Shown piece after piece: positions 44,371-53,671 of a stretch of DNA of 64,000 nucleotides. The notes beneath the pieces were generated by a model that saw only the letters and a program-made list of their open reading frames with translations, had not been told where the DNA came from and searched no databases. Position numbers and translations under genes: made by a program. Location: the NCBI RefSeq assembly GCF_041060425.1, contig NZ_JAULBC010000002.1, positions 806,001 to 870,000 on the forward strand, written 5' to 3'. Source of the stretch: Danxiaibacter flavus. Lineage in GTDB: Bacteria; Bacteroidota; Bacteroidia; Chitinophagales; Chitinophagaceae. Position 1 is the first letter of the stretch, and every line of letters starts with the position of its first letter.

Positions 44371-45564
44371 TTAAGTTTTCTCTATAATTATCGCCATCCC
44401 CTGCCCCAGTCCAACGCACATGGTTGCGAGGCCATATTTATTATTGTCGTTGCGTTGAAGTTCGTGAACGAGCGTTGCGATAATTCTGGCGCCGCTGGAG
44501 CCGAGCGGGTTGCCGATGGCTAACGAGCCGCCATTTATGTTGATCTTGCCGGGATCTGCATCCAGTTCTTTGATGCATGCGAGAGAAGTAGCAGCAAAAG
44601 CTTCATTCAGCTCAATAACATCTATATTATTCATTTGAAGGCCTGCGCGCTTTAGCGCTTTATCAGAAGCAGGCACCGGACCAACGCCCATTATACCAGG
44701 ATCGATTCCGGAAACGGCCATGCTTGTTATCCGGGCAAGAGGTTGCAAATTGAATATTTTTAGTGCCTCTTCGCTGGCTAGCAATACGGCGGCAGCTCCA
44801 TCATTTAATCCTGAAGAATTACCAGCAGTAACGGTACCATCCTTTGCGAAGGCTGGTTTTAATGCGGACAATGTTTGCAAGGAAGTTTTGCGTGGCGGTT
44901 CATCACCAGAGATCCAACTGATCATCCTGTTATTCTCTATTTCGATGCCAACCATTTCATCTTCCCATTTACCAGCCTCCAGTGCGGCAAAATATTTTTG
45001 ATGAGATTGCCATGCAAACAGATCCTGATCTTCACGGGAGATTTTCCAATGTTTGGCAACATTTTCTGCAGTCTCTCCCATTGAGTATGGATAATACATA
45101 TCTGCCAACTGCTTATTGGTAAAACGCCAGCCAATGGTTGAATCAAACACGTCACTATTCCTGCTCCACGCGCCGTTTGTTTTGGGCATGATAAAGGGAG
45201 CTCTTGTCATGCTTTCTACACCGCCTGCTACATAAAATAATCCTTCACCGCACATAATAGCCCTTGCAGCATCCATTACGGACTGCATACCACTTCCACA
45301 CAAACGGTTCACCGTATTACCAGCAACGCTTACAGGAAGGCCGGCAAGCAATGCAGCCATACGCGCCACATTACGGCAATCCTCCCCAGCCTGGTTGGCA
45401 TCTCCAATAATAATATCTTCTATGGATTCTACATCAAACTCATTGCGCATCAATAAGGCTTTGAGTACTGAAGCCATTAAATCATCCGGTCTTATGGAAC
45501 TTAATTTTCCTCCGTATTTTCCCACAGGAGATCTTACCGCGTCGACTATATAAGCTGGTTGCAT
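44371..45564 (-). CDS. Thiolase family protein (acetyl-CoA C-acyltransferase-like)
   Basis: A 397-residue enzyme aligned end to end with FadA/PcaF thiolases, which make or cleave 3-oxoacyl-CoA. The nucleophile Cys is C89 in NRLCGSGMQS, the NEAF motif is in DVIELNEAFAATSLACI, and the second Cys is C383 in MCVGLGQGMA. The usual catalytic His of the GHP motif is replaced: NGGSLAIGNPLGSSGARI has Asn at residue 352 (codon AAC). Either this is a variant with altered activity or a known subclass I cannot name. The gene stands alone behind a TACATTTG box five bases before the ATG. Confidence 0.88.
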   Translation of the reverse strand: MQPAYIVDAVRSPVGKYGGKLSSIRPDDLMASVLKALLMRNEFDVESIEDIIIGDANQAGEDCRNVARMAALLAGLPVSVAGNTVNRLCGSGMQSVMDAARAIMCGEGLFYVAGGVESMTRAPFIMPKTNGAWSRNSDVFDSTIGWRFTNKQLADMYYPYSMGETAENVAKHWKISREDQDLFAWQSHQKYFAALEAGKWEDEMVGIEIENNRMISWISGDEPPRKTSLQTLSALKPAFAKDGTVTAGNSSGLNDGAAAVLLASEEALKIFNLQPLARITSMAVSGIDPGIMGVGPVPASDKALKRAGLQMNNIDVIELNEAFAATSLACIKELDADPGKININGGSLAIGNPLGSSGARIIATLVHELQRNDNNKYGLATMCVGLGQGMAIIIEKT

Positions 45565-45569
45565 GGCAG

Positions 45570-45577
45570 CAAATGTA
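45570..45577 (-). promoter_or_regulatory. -7 promoter box of the thiolase gene (TACATTTG)
   Basis: An exact TAnnTTTG match on the minus strand ends five bases before the ATG at 45564, predicting a leaderless or nearly leaderless mRNA. Confidence 0.5.
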
Positions 45578-45584
45578 GGAAAAC

Positions 45585-45865
45585 AGACGGATGTACGATG
45601 TACGGTGTTAGGTGCCTGCCCGTACCGACGGTACGTTCGGGCGGGTACGATGTAGGCGAATCTTTGATTTAGGAATTAATAAGTACGAAGTACGAGTTAC
45701 GAAGTACTTAGGTGAAACAGCTTCTTTTTTATTAGAGCGGTTGCAACTTGCGAAAATTATTATACCTGTACCTTACTGCTAAATACAGTCACTTATACCT
45801 CATTCCTCAAACCTTATGCCTCACACCTGATACCTGATACCTGCCCCCCTTTTCAATTTTCCATT
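45585..45865. repeat. Word region with a 41-bp REP-like palindrome
   Basis: ATGTACGATGTACGGTGTTA is followed by the 41-bp element at 45613-45653, whose core is CCGTACCGACGGTACG. Then come AAGTACGAAGTACGAGTTAC (45690), TTATACCTCATTCCTCAAAC (45793) and CACACCTGATACCTGATACC (45822). The 41-bp element recurs exactly inverted at 63165-63205. No gene is seen. Confidence 0.8.
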
Positions 45866-45896
45866 AAAAAGAAAAAGGCTGCCGTTGCCGGCAACC
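45866..45896 (-). terminator. Terminator of SusC/SusD operon 1
   Basis: On the minus strand GGTTGCCG-GCAA-CGGCAGCC is followed by TTTTTCTTTTT. It lies 28 bases after the SusD stop codon. Confidence 0.85.
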
Positions 45897-45923
45897 TCTT
45901 TCTATTATCCAAAACATGAACAT

Positions 45924-47387
45924 TTACTGTACGTTCTTTCTAACATCCCACCACATTTGCTGGCCCCAGAAATTGTCTTTCAGTTGAGCAACAGATGCTG
46001 CACTGTTTGTACCGTTCAATTTAGTTTCGTTATCAGGATAAGGATAACGGAAAGGTGCGCGGGTGTGACCAGGATATACTGAGCCTTTTGCTGCAGGCAG
46101 TGAAGGAACATCAGTTCTGCGGCTTTCAGCCCATGCTTCATGACCATCTTTGAATAAAGCGATCCATTTCTGCAGGTTGATCCTTGTTACATCGCCGTTG
46201 TATTTTACGTTAGCGCTGTTGATGTATGCGTTAACATCACCGGCCACTTCATTCTCATCCATTGAAGCCTTGATTCCCTTGTTGTAAGCATCGTTAGCTG
46301 TAACACCTACATTCCAACCGTTAGCAGCCGCTTCAGCTAAAATAAATTCAACTTCTGCGTAACGCATAAACGGAGTGAATCCTTGTTTGTTGTCGCGGAA
46401 ACGAGCGCCGATTCTTGAATAAAGACCTAAAGAAGGTAATTTATCTTCATCAGGAATACCAATACCTACACCCCTGTAAACACCGTCAGTAGCAGGTTTA
46501 GCATATACATCCAATCTTGGATCTGAAAGGTTTTGCAAAGTATTGATCAAAACATCACTTACAGCGTGATCATCACGGCTGTTGTCGAATCTGTCGCTAG
46601 CCCAAGGCTCATTGTATGGTTTTCCTCCAGGCCAGTTGAAGAAGGCGTTATCATCATTGCTGGTGAAAATCGGGTTTTGTGAAGGATTGCCCATGATTTC
46701 TTCGATAGTTGCTTTTGCTGTAGCAGCATCAACTTTTGAAATGCGGATAGCAATTCTTAACCTGATAGAATTACAGAACTTGCGCCATTTAGCTACATCA
46801 CCATTGTAAAGAAAATCACCAGAACCAAGTTCATCGGCAGAACCCTGAGCAAACAGGTCATTTGCTTTTTTCAGATTAGCCAATAACACCGGATAAATAT
46901 CTTCCTGTTTGTCGTATTTCGGAGTGATTACACCAGAATCACCTTTCAACGCGTCAGAGAATGGAAGATCTCTCCATGTATCTGTGGCAATTTGTCCGAT
47001 GAAAGACTGGAAAGTTAAAGCAGTTGCCTGCTGGTTAGCCTGACCACCTTTAATTGCTGCGTTGATGATCAGCTGAAGGTTCTTCATGTCGCGGTAAGTA
47101 TATGTCCAATCATTCTGTACAGTTGAGCTACGGAACACGTAACGTGCTTCATCAATGTACTGGATCTTACCTAAATGACCGCCATAAGTTTCTGGCTCAT
47201 TCATATTTCCCCACACGTCGTAAAGACCTGCAGCATAATCTTCCAAAGCAAAACCTAACAGGTTTGTAGAAGGCGCTGTTGAAGGGTTGTTCTGATTCTG
47301 GTTTATATCTTCAAAGCTCTTTGTACAGGAAGCTAAAGAAGCTACAGCTATACAACCAGCTACTAAATAATTCAATTTCATTTTCAT
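45924..47387 (-). CDS. SusD-like lipoprotein, operon 1 (SusD-like_2 type)
   Basis: A 487-residue lipoprotein with signal MKMKLNYLVAGCIAVASLAS and Cys at 21. It begins CTKSFEDINQNQNNPSTAPS, the typical NxNP(s/t) start of SusD-like_2 proteins. It has TPR-like helices and the late stretch VKYNGDVTRINLQKWIALFK, then DGHEAWAESRRTDVPSLPAA. It should cap the SusC channel encoded 54 bases upstream. No glycosidase or peptidase lies nearby, so the ligand is unknown; the SusD_2 group includes proteins tied to oligopeptide as well as glycan uptake. Confidence 0.9.
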   Translation of the reverse strand: MKMKLNYLVAGCIAVASLASCTKSFEDINQNQNNPSTAPSTNLLGFALEDYAAGLYDVWGNMNEPETYGGHLGKIQYIDEARYVFRSSTVQNDWTYTYRDMKNLQLIINAAIKGGQANQQATALTFQSFIGQIATDTWRDLPFSDALKGDSGVITPKYDKQEDIYPVLLANLKKANDLFAQGSADELGSGDFLYNGDVAKWRKFCNSIRLRIAIRISKVDAATAKATIEEIMGNPSQNPIFTSNDDNAFFNWPGGKPYNEPWASDRFDNSRDDHAVSDVLINTLQNLSDPRLDVYAKPATDGVYRGVGIGIPDEDKLPSLGLYSRIGARFRDNKQGFTPFMRYAEVEFILAEAAANGWNVGVTANDAYNKGIKASMDENEVAGDVNAYINSANVKYNGDVTRINLQKWIALFKDGHEAWAESRRTDVPSLPAAKGSVYPGHTRAPFRYPYPDNETKLNGTNSAASVAQLKDNFWGQQMWWDVRKNVQ

Positions 47388-47441
47388 TTATTTTTTTGTG
47401 ATGACACGCTGCAAGCGGGGTCGCAGCATGTCATACATGAA

Positions 47442-50400
47442 TTAGAAGTTTACGTTCAGCTTAACACCAACGCTACGGGTTGAAGGAATCTGGTATTCTT
47501 CGATACCAATTGAGCTGATATCTGTACCGAAAGCAGTTTCTGGATCGATATGCGCTTTGTTTGATTTTGAAACAGCTAACAATGCTACGTTGTGGCAGAA
47601 TACTGATAAACCAGCACCTTTCAACCAACCGATTTTAGAGACAACTCTTGCAGGCAGGTTATAGCCCAATTGGATCTGGCGAAGTTTAATGTAGCTACCG
47701 TCCATGATATCGAACTGAGTACCAGAAGAAGCTCCATCATAAGAAAGATATTTGAAAGCTTTATCAGCAGATACAACGATGTCGTTAGGAGTACCGTCAG
47801 CTTTCACAACTTTCTCACCACCTAAAACATCTTTACCAACTACTAAGCCTTTTTCACGAATGTTGCCTGCAGCAGTGTATTCAAGAATACCTGTGTTAGC
47901 ACCGAACATATCAGTAACACTGTACAGATCGCCACCTTTTCTAACATCAATTAAAAAACTGAAGTTGAAGTTGCGGTATGTAAAGCTGTTGTTAATGCCG
48001 CCCATCCAATCAGGAGTAATGTTTCCGATAGGTTGTGCTTTATCAAACAACGGCAGACCGTTTGCATTTACAACAATAGCACCTGTTTTGCTGTCTCTGT
48101 GGTAAGCAGCACCTCTAATCACACCAAAAGGCTGGCCGGGGATCGCATCAATTGTCGTAGCCCATGCATTTGAAAGGTTCAGGCTAGCCAATGATTGTTT
48201 AGTAACAGGATCAGTATATAATGCAGCTACATTGTTTTTGTTCTTAGACCAGTTGAAAGTCATATCCCAGTTAAGGCCGCTGTGTGTGCGAAGGATACCA
48301 AGGTTTAATAACACTTCCACACCTTTGTTCTGTAGCTCACCAGCATTTACGAACACGCTGCTTGCTCCTGATGCAGTAGAAATACTAACCGGCATGATCT
48401 GATCAACAGTTTTCTTGCTGTAGTAAGTCGCATCAAGATTCAACCTGTTGTTTAAGAAGTGCAACTCGATACCAGCTTCGTTACTCGTTGTCATTTCTGG
48501 TCTCAGGTTCTGTGGAGCAAGTCTGCTGTTAGGACTGTACAATGTAGTTCCGTTGAAAGTGTTTGCAGAAGCAACGAAAGTATTTTGTAACTGAGCAGCT
48601 GTTGTTGCACTACCTACCTTAGCCCAGCTTGTTCTGATTTTACCATAATTAAGTATAGAAGAATTAATACCCAATGCATCTGTGAAGATCCAGCTTAAAC
48701 TAGCTGAAGGGTAGAAATAAGACCAATTGTTGCTGGGTAATGTAGAGCTCCAATCATTTCTTGCAGTTACATCAAGATATAACCATGATTTGTAACCTAA
48801 CGAACCCTGAGCAAATACGCTGTTTGAGCGGATATGATCCTGGTAAGAAGTATTTGTTGGAGCACCTTTAGCATTTGTAATTGTGAAGAAGTCAGGAACT
48901 GTAAGATCGTTTGCAGTAACTGAAGTTGTGCGTGATCTTACATCTCTGTAGTTAGCACCAGCAGTATAGTTCAAAGAAAAATCTTCGCTTAATTTACCGC
49001 CACCTGTAAACATCAGGTCAGCGTTAAGTTCATTCGCATAAAGATTCCATTCTGTGAACTGGCCACCCTGGCCAGACTGGAAGTTAGCAGTTGCTAAACT
49101 TGAAGTGATCTGTTTGCGGTACTCACTTGACCAGTCGTTACCAACTCTTACCATTGCATTGAACCACTTGTTGAAGCTGTAAGAAGCACTGGTATAACCG
49201 ATGATCCTGTCTTTTGTTCTTGAATTAAGATTTTTGTAAACAGACATGTAAGGGTTATCGTGATAGTTAAGGTTCCAGTTGTAAGGGGCGCCGGTAGCAG
49301 GGAATAATGGGTTTACCATCATTTTCTGCCAGTTAGCCTTCAGATCCATTACATCCACCTGGCGACCAAACCAACTGCCTAAAGATTGCAGCGGGTTAAA
49401 TTCGTTATAGCCCTGGCCAATCAGGTTTTTGTTATCAGTTCTTACATAGTTGATCATCGCATCAATCTTTAATTTGTTGGTAAGATTCTGAGATGTGTTT
49501 AACTGAACTGAATATTTTGTTTGATCAGTATTAGGAATAGTACCATTTTGTTGCTGACTGCTCAAAGACAACCTGGTGCTTCCTTTATCCGAATTAGAAG
49601 TTAATGCTACGTTGTTGTTGAAAGTGTTACCTGTAACAAAGAAGTCTTTAACGTTGTTTGGATGAGAGATCCATGGAGTAGCAGTTCTATTGCCATTTGC
49701 ATCAAGCGGGCTGTTGTACTGAGGCAGTTTTAAACCGATATCCAAACGAGGACCCCAGCTTTCATCCACACCATCATTCACACCACCACCAGCACCATCA
49801 ACATATGCAAAGCCATTTTGCAAAGCCCAATCCTGGTAGCTTAAAGGACTTGGAGTAGAAGCAGCATACTGATTGTACCAGTATTCGCTACCTGTGGAAC
49901 CCTGTCCGTATTTGTTCTGGTATTTAGGCAGAATGTACTGGTTGTCGAAAGAATAACCACCAGAATAAGAAACGCCGATACCCTTCTTTGAAGATTTACC
50001 TGTTTTTGTTGTGATCAGTATAACGCCATTTGCAGCCCGATAACCGTACAATGCAGCAGCATTTGCGCCTTTAAGAATTGAAATAGAAGCGATGTTCTCA
50101 GGATCAATGTCCTGGATACCGCTACCATAGTCAACCGCAGTTTGTGTATTTGTACCACTGTTCCTTAAAGCACCAGGCGTTACAGAAGTAGCACCATTGC
50201 TGATGGGAACGTTATCTACTACAATCAAAGGCTGGTTTGAGCTGAAAGAGTTGTAACCTCTCAGGATGATGCTTGCGCTTGCACCAACTGCACCACCCGT
50301 GTTGGTAATCTGCACACCCGCAGCCTTACCGGTTAAGGAGTTCAACACGTTGTTTTCAGTTGTTTGTGTCAACTCTTCACCTTTTACCTCCTGCATAGCG

Positions 50401-50759
50401 TAACCAAGCGCTTTCTTTTCTCGTTTAACACCAAGCGCTGTCACAACAACTTCGTTAACGATGTTCGCCTTTGCACTTAGCATAACAGGGTAGTCGTCAT
50501 CGTCGCCTACAGTAACTTCGATATTGTCAAAGTTGATTGCGGAGATAACCAGTACATCTCCTTTTTTGGCGGAAATGGTAAAGCCACCATTGGCTCCTGC
50601 CATGGTTCCTTTTTTAGAGCCCTTGATAGTAACAGTAGCGCCTTCAACCGCCTGACCGTTTTTATCGAGCACTTTACCCGTAATTGATTTGGGAGTTTGA
50701 GCCAATGCCAGAATAGAGCACAGCATTAGCAGCATAAGCATGCTTACGATTTTTCTCAT
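47442..50759 (-). CDS. SusC/RagA TonB-linked outer-membrane protein, operon 1
   Basis: A 1,105-residue transporter. The ATG at 50759 gives MRKIVSMLMLLMLCSILALA as signal; the ATG at 50774 adds five residues. A carboxypeptidase-regulatory-like domain (about 25-100: ITGKVLDKNGQAVEGATVTI), plug (VVTALGVKREKKALGYAMQE, ASISILKGANAAALYGYRAA) and barrel ending SVGVKLNVNF follow. There is no STN domain, so no FecR signalling is expected. It pairs with the downstream SusD. Confidence 0.95.
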   Translation of the reverse strand: MRKIVSMLMLLMLCSILALAQTPKSITGKVLDKNGQAVEGATVTIKGSKKGTMAGANGGFTISAKKGDVLVISAINFDNIEVTVGDDDDYPVMLSAKANIVNEVVVTALGVKREKKALGYAMQEVKGEELTQTTENNVLNSLTGKAAGVQITNTGGAVGASASIILRGYNSFSSNQPLIVVDNVPISNGATSVTPGALRNSGTNTQTAVDYGSGIQDIDPENIASISILKGANAAALYGYRAANGVILITTKTGKSSKKGIGVSYSGGYSFDNQYILPKYQNKYGQGSTGSEYWYNQYAASTPSPLSYQDWALQNGFAYVDGAGGGVNDGVDESWGPRLDIGLKLPQYNSPLDANGNRTATPWISHPNNVKDFFVTGNTFNNNVALTSNSDKGSTRLSLSSQQQNGTIPNTDQTKYSVQLNTSQNLTNKLKIDAMINYVRTDNKNLIGQGYNEFNPLQSLGSWFGRQVDVMDLKANWQKMMVNPLFPATGAPYNWNLNYHDNPYMSVYKNLNSRTKDRIIGYTSASYSFNKWFNAMVRVGNDWSSEYRKQITSSLATANFQSGQGGQFTEWNLYANELNADLMFTGGGKLSEDFSLNYTAGANYRDVRSRTTSVTANDLTVPDFFTITNAKGAPTNTSYQDHIRSNSVFAQGSLGYKSWLYLDVTARNDWSSTLPSNNWSYFYPSASLSWIFTDALGINSSILNYGKIRTSWAKVGSATTAAQLQNTFVASANTFNGTTLYSPNSRLAPQNLRPEMTTSNEAGIELHFLNNRLNLDATYYSKKTVDQIMPVSISTASGASSVFVNAGELQNKGVEVLLNLGILRTHSGLNWDMTFNWSKNKNNVAALYTDPVTKQSLASLNLSNAWATTIDAIPGQPFGVIRGAAYHRDSKTGAIVVNANGLPLFDKAQPIGNITPDWMGGINNSFTYRNFNFSFLIDVRKGGDLYSVTDMFGANTGILEYTAAGNIREKGLVVGKDVLGGEKVVKADGTPNDIVVSADKAFKYLSYDGASSGTQFDIMDGSYIKLRQIQLGYNLPARVVSKIGWLKGAGLSVFCHNVALLAVSKSNKAHIDPETAFGTDISSIGIEEYQIPSTRSVGVKLNVNF

Positions 50760-51020
50760 GTGATTATTTTTCATTGGTTAGCGGATCTGCAATTCAGTAT
50801 TTTTCAAACTGCAAAGCCAATTAACAATTTTGAGGCAATTTAAATGAAAATTTAACCAATTTATAATGTCATTTTAATATTTCTATTTATAATATATTAA
50901 ATCCACAGCGTGAAATATTTCAATGTCAAAAACTAACAAAAATTCGCATTCATTTTCTGCATAAAGCCGATACCGTTATTAAGCTTTTTTTCACTTTTTG
51001 TGTCACAACCCCCACAAAAT
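50760..51020. other. AT-rich leader of SusC operon 1
   Basis: No gene. The sequence (about 50820-50960) is very AT-rich, with TTTAATATTTCTATTTATAA and similar, consistent with a promoter region for SusC 1. I cannot name a reliable -33/-7 pair. No repeat words of the families seen elsewhere are present. Confidence 0.5.
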
Positions 51021-51047
51021 AAAAAGGCTGCCCTGGAAAGGACAGCC
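51021..51047 (-). terminator. Terminator of SusC/SusD operon 2
   Basis: On the minus strand GGCTGTCC-TTTCCA-GGGCAGCC is followed by five T, about 26 bases after the stop of the DUF1735-like gene. It closes the three-gene operon. Confidence 0.85.
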
Positions 51048-51072
51048 CATCACATAAGAAATAAGAAAATGT

Positions 51073-51963
51073 TTAATCTCTTGCTCTCAAAAATGTTAAG
51101 GTATCGGTGGCCAACCTTGCAGAAGGACCAGCACCCCAAGTGAAAGAGATATAAAATGTTTTAGAAGCCACGTCGTAATGAGAGGCATACCCTGGAGCGT
51201 TATATATTCCACCGCTGCTGCTCATCGTAACATCATATTTATCAACTGAAGGCTTAACATCTACAGAAATAAGAGGATTACCAACCCCTACACCGCTTCC
51301 ATTACCCCATACCTGCAGATCTCCAAACTGAACGCTTGTTGCTCCCATTGTTTTCAGATCCATTTCGATCGGCTTAAAATATCCTGTAAGATTAGCATCC
51401 CCTCCTCTCAAAGCATATCCTTTCATTTGGTAGACACCATCAAATTGGTTGCGAAGTGCAAATGCATATAATGCAGCACCAAAATTTCCACTGATAGGCG
51501 TATTGTTTGATACAGCTGTAATTTTTAATGGTAGCGCGTAATTTACAGTAAAGTCAAAAGCTTCAGTTCTCTTGATGGTTACTTTAATCTGGGTTACCTG
51601 AGCTCCTTTTTTAATAACAGCTGTTTTAGGAAAGCTGAATAGTTCTGCAGGTGGCATAATATGATCTGTGCCAGTTAACAAAGTTTCATCAAGATCCAAT
51701 GTTACGGTAATATCCTCTCCGGCAACTTTTGCTCCTGAATAGCTAAGGTTTACATTGAAGGTTGCTGTGTCGCCAACTGCAATTGAACCAAGATCACTTG
51801 CAAAACCGATTTGATCTCCATAATGCTGTACAGCACCAGTGTTGCCAAACTCAACTACATTGTTAGAGTCGTCAGGGTTAAAGCTCGGAGCCTCTTTTAA
51901 ACATGACGCCAGACCTGTAATACCAATCAGGAGCGGCAATACTTTTATAATTATTTTTTTCAT
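51073..51963 (-). CDS. DUF1735-like surface lipoprotein of operon 2
   Basis: A 296-residue lipoprotein. Signal MKKIIIKVLPLLIGITGLAS is followed by Cys at 21. The N-terminal part (about 40-165) resembles the DUF1735/BT_3987-like Ig domain: VGDTATFNVNLSYSGAKVAG, FPKTAVIKKGAQVTQIKVTI, NYALPLKIT. The C-terminal half (FDGVYQMKGYALRGGDANLT ... FYISFTWGAGPSARLATDTL) is a second beta domain typical of such proteins. It takes the SusE-like position, 81 bases after SusD. Only operon 2 of the three has such a third gene. Confidence 0.8.
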   Translation of the reverse strand: MKKIIIKVLPLLIGITGLASCLKEAPSFNPDDSNNVVEFGNTGAVQHYGDQIGFASDLGSIAVGDTATFNVNLSYSGAKVAGEDITVTLDLDETLLTGTDHIMPPAELFSFPKTAVIKKGAQVTQIKVTIKRTEAFDFTVNYALPLKITAVSNNTPISGNFGAALYAFALRNQFDGVYQMKGYALRGGDANLTGYFKPIEMDLKTMGATSVQFGDLQVWGNGSGVGVGNPLISVDVKPSVDKYDVTMSSSGGIYNAPGYASHYDVASKTFYISFTWGAGPSARLATDTLTFLRARD

Positions 51964-52044
51964 CGTTTTAGTTTTTAATTGTGCCGGTCAGAGGTTGTTA
52001 AACATAACCGGCTTTATTTTAAAATCCTTTTTATATCAAACTCA

Positions 52045-53592
52045 CTATTGCTTTGCCCAGAAAATGAATGATGTAAACGGAGTGATGTTTGTTGGCACGT
52101 GCTCTGGATTATAAGAATTCTCCGACGAAGGATACTGAATCCTTGTTGGTAATTTATCAGGCCTTGTGCTGGTTGACTGTGTAGAAGCGAACGTTAACAA
52201 CGGATCGCTTGAGCCATTTACAATTTTAGGATACTGAGTTCTGCGATACTCGTTCCATCCTTCATTACCATTGATGAAGTTCAATGCAATATATTTTTGT
52301 GTAATGATCGCTTCTAACTGCTGATCTTTTGTTGTAGCAAGATCGTAGTGAACTAAACGGCTGGTAGGATTATTATCGAAATAAGCATCTGCGTCAGCAG
52401 TATAGTTCCAGTTGTTCATATCATAACTTCCATCAAGAAGCTTGTACAAATATTTGAACGAAGAACGTATACCTGCTTCAAATAATACTTGCGTATTTGT
52501 TTCTGCTGTAAGACCGTTTAAACCAGCTTCTGCTCTTAAGAAATAAGCTTCTGCTGCAGTAATGATAGGCTGTCCCTGAGATGGTCCTTTTAAGATGCCT
52601 ACACCGCCTTCCTGTTTAGAGTTCCATGCACCGTCTGATGGTGATGAAGGTGTGCTGCTGCTCAAATTACCTAACTGGTTAGATGCCGTATTAGGGAAGC
52701 TGTAGTAGATAGCATAACCCCTGTAGTCATCCAGTTTTCTTCCGTCATAGAAAGACAAGATCCATTTTGTAGGTATCCATGCCCTGTTTGCAGCAGTACC
52801 TGTATAGTCTGATACCCAGCTGTTCCATTGAGGGTTTTGTTTACCGTTATCTTTAATGTAACCAGGGTTTACAATAGCATCATCAGTTAAGAAACCTGCT
52901 GGATCAAAAGTTTTGTTAGCCAGGTTAATTTTTCCCTGTCCGTGAATCATGAGACGCAGCTTCACAGTGTTAGCAAATTGAAGCCATTTGTTCATATCAC
53001 CTTTGAACATTACGTCAGCTTTGTCTAAAGCCACAGCATTTGAATTATTCTGACCGGCTTTAATTGAAGCAATAGCAGAATCCAGTTGATTACCAAGGCT
53101 TACATAAATGTCCTCAGCTTTGTCATAAGCCGGAGTAAGTTTGTTAATGCCTTTTAATGCCTGAGAATATGGAACATCATTATAAGTGTCTACCAACACC
53201 TGGAAGTCCATTGCCTTCATAATTCTGGCAGCACCATTAAAGAAAGCGTAATCGGGTAATGTGTCTGTATTATCAAGTATATACTGATAATCTTCCAGGT
53301 TATCATAAACGCTAGACCATAAGTTTCCGAAATCAGATGCAGAAAAGCTATATGTTACGGCAGGACCAAAGCCGCTATAACCACCGGCATTTGCCTGGTA
53401 GCCACCTAGCTGAGACCCCATTGAGTTATACGCATTGGTAACTGAAGCAGTTGCCGTCAATGCCTGTGGCAGGATCAACTCAGGAGTAGAGCTTGTTGCC
53501 GTGTTTGGATTCTGGTTTATATCAAGATATTTTTTACAAGAAGTGCTTATCGCAAACACTCCCATAAAAACTATGTATGCTAATTTTTTCAT
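52045..53592 (-). CDS. SusD-like lipoprotein, operon 2 (SusD-like_2 type)
   Basis: A 515-residue lipoprotein with signal MKKLAYIVFMGVFAISTSCK, Cys at 19, and the mature start YLDINQNPNTATSSTPELIL that is diagnostic of SusD-like_2. Helical repeats include IMKAMDFQVLVDTYNDVPYS and MFKGDMNKWLQFANTVKLRL. The C-terminal region has YIALNFINGNEGWNEYRRTQ and ends with TRIQYPSSENSYNPEHVP. It is downstream of SusC 2 by 79 bases and upstream of the DUF1735-like gene. Confidence 0.92.
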   Translation of the reverse strand: MKKLAYIVFMGVFAISTSCKKYLDINQNPNTATSSTPELILPQALTATASVTNAYNSMGSQLGGYQANAGGYSGFGPAVTYSFSASDFGNLWSSVYDNLEDYQYILDNTDTLPDYAFFNGAARIMKAMDFQVLVDTYNDVPYSQALKGINKLTPAYDKAEDIYVSLGNQLDSAIASIKAGQNNSNAVALDKADVMFKGDMNKWLQFANTVKLRLMIHGQGKINLANKTFDPAGFLTDDAIVNPGYIKDNGKQNPQWNSWVSDYTGTAANRAWIPTKWILSFYDGRKLDDYRGYAIYYSFPNTASNQLGNLSSSTPSSPSDGAWNSKQEGGVGILKGPSQGQPIITAAEAYFLRAEAGLNGLTAETNTQVLFEAGIRSSFKYLYKLLDGSYDMNNWNYTADADAYFDNNPTSRLVHYDLATTKDQQLEAIITQKYIALNFINGNEGWNEYRRTQYPKIVNGSSDPLLTFASTQSTSTRPDKLPTRIQYPSSENSYNPEHVPTNITPFTSFIFWAKQ

Positions 53593-53671
53593 GTGTAATT
53601 TTTTAAACTCATCTCTGTACTTCCTGAATCAATCACACACACAGAGATAATTATTTTCGAATACAGTGTTA

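Noticed and set aside
43859..44374. 171-codon plus-strand ORF after the amidase gene
   Set aside because: It is made of the tandem words (repeated SILHFQLSI and HIHTFAH-like peptides) and overlaps the amidase end and the thiolase stop; the codon pattern comes from the repeats.
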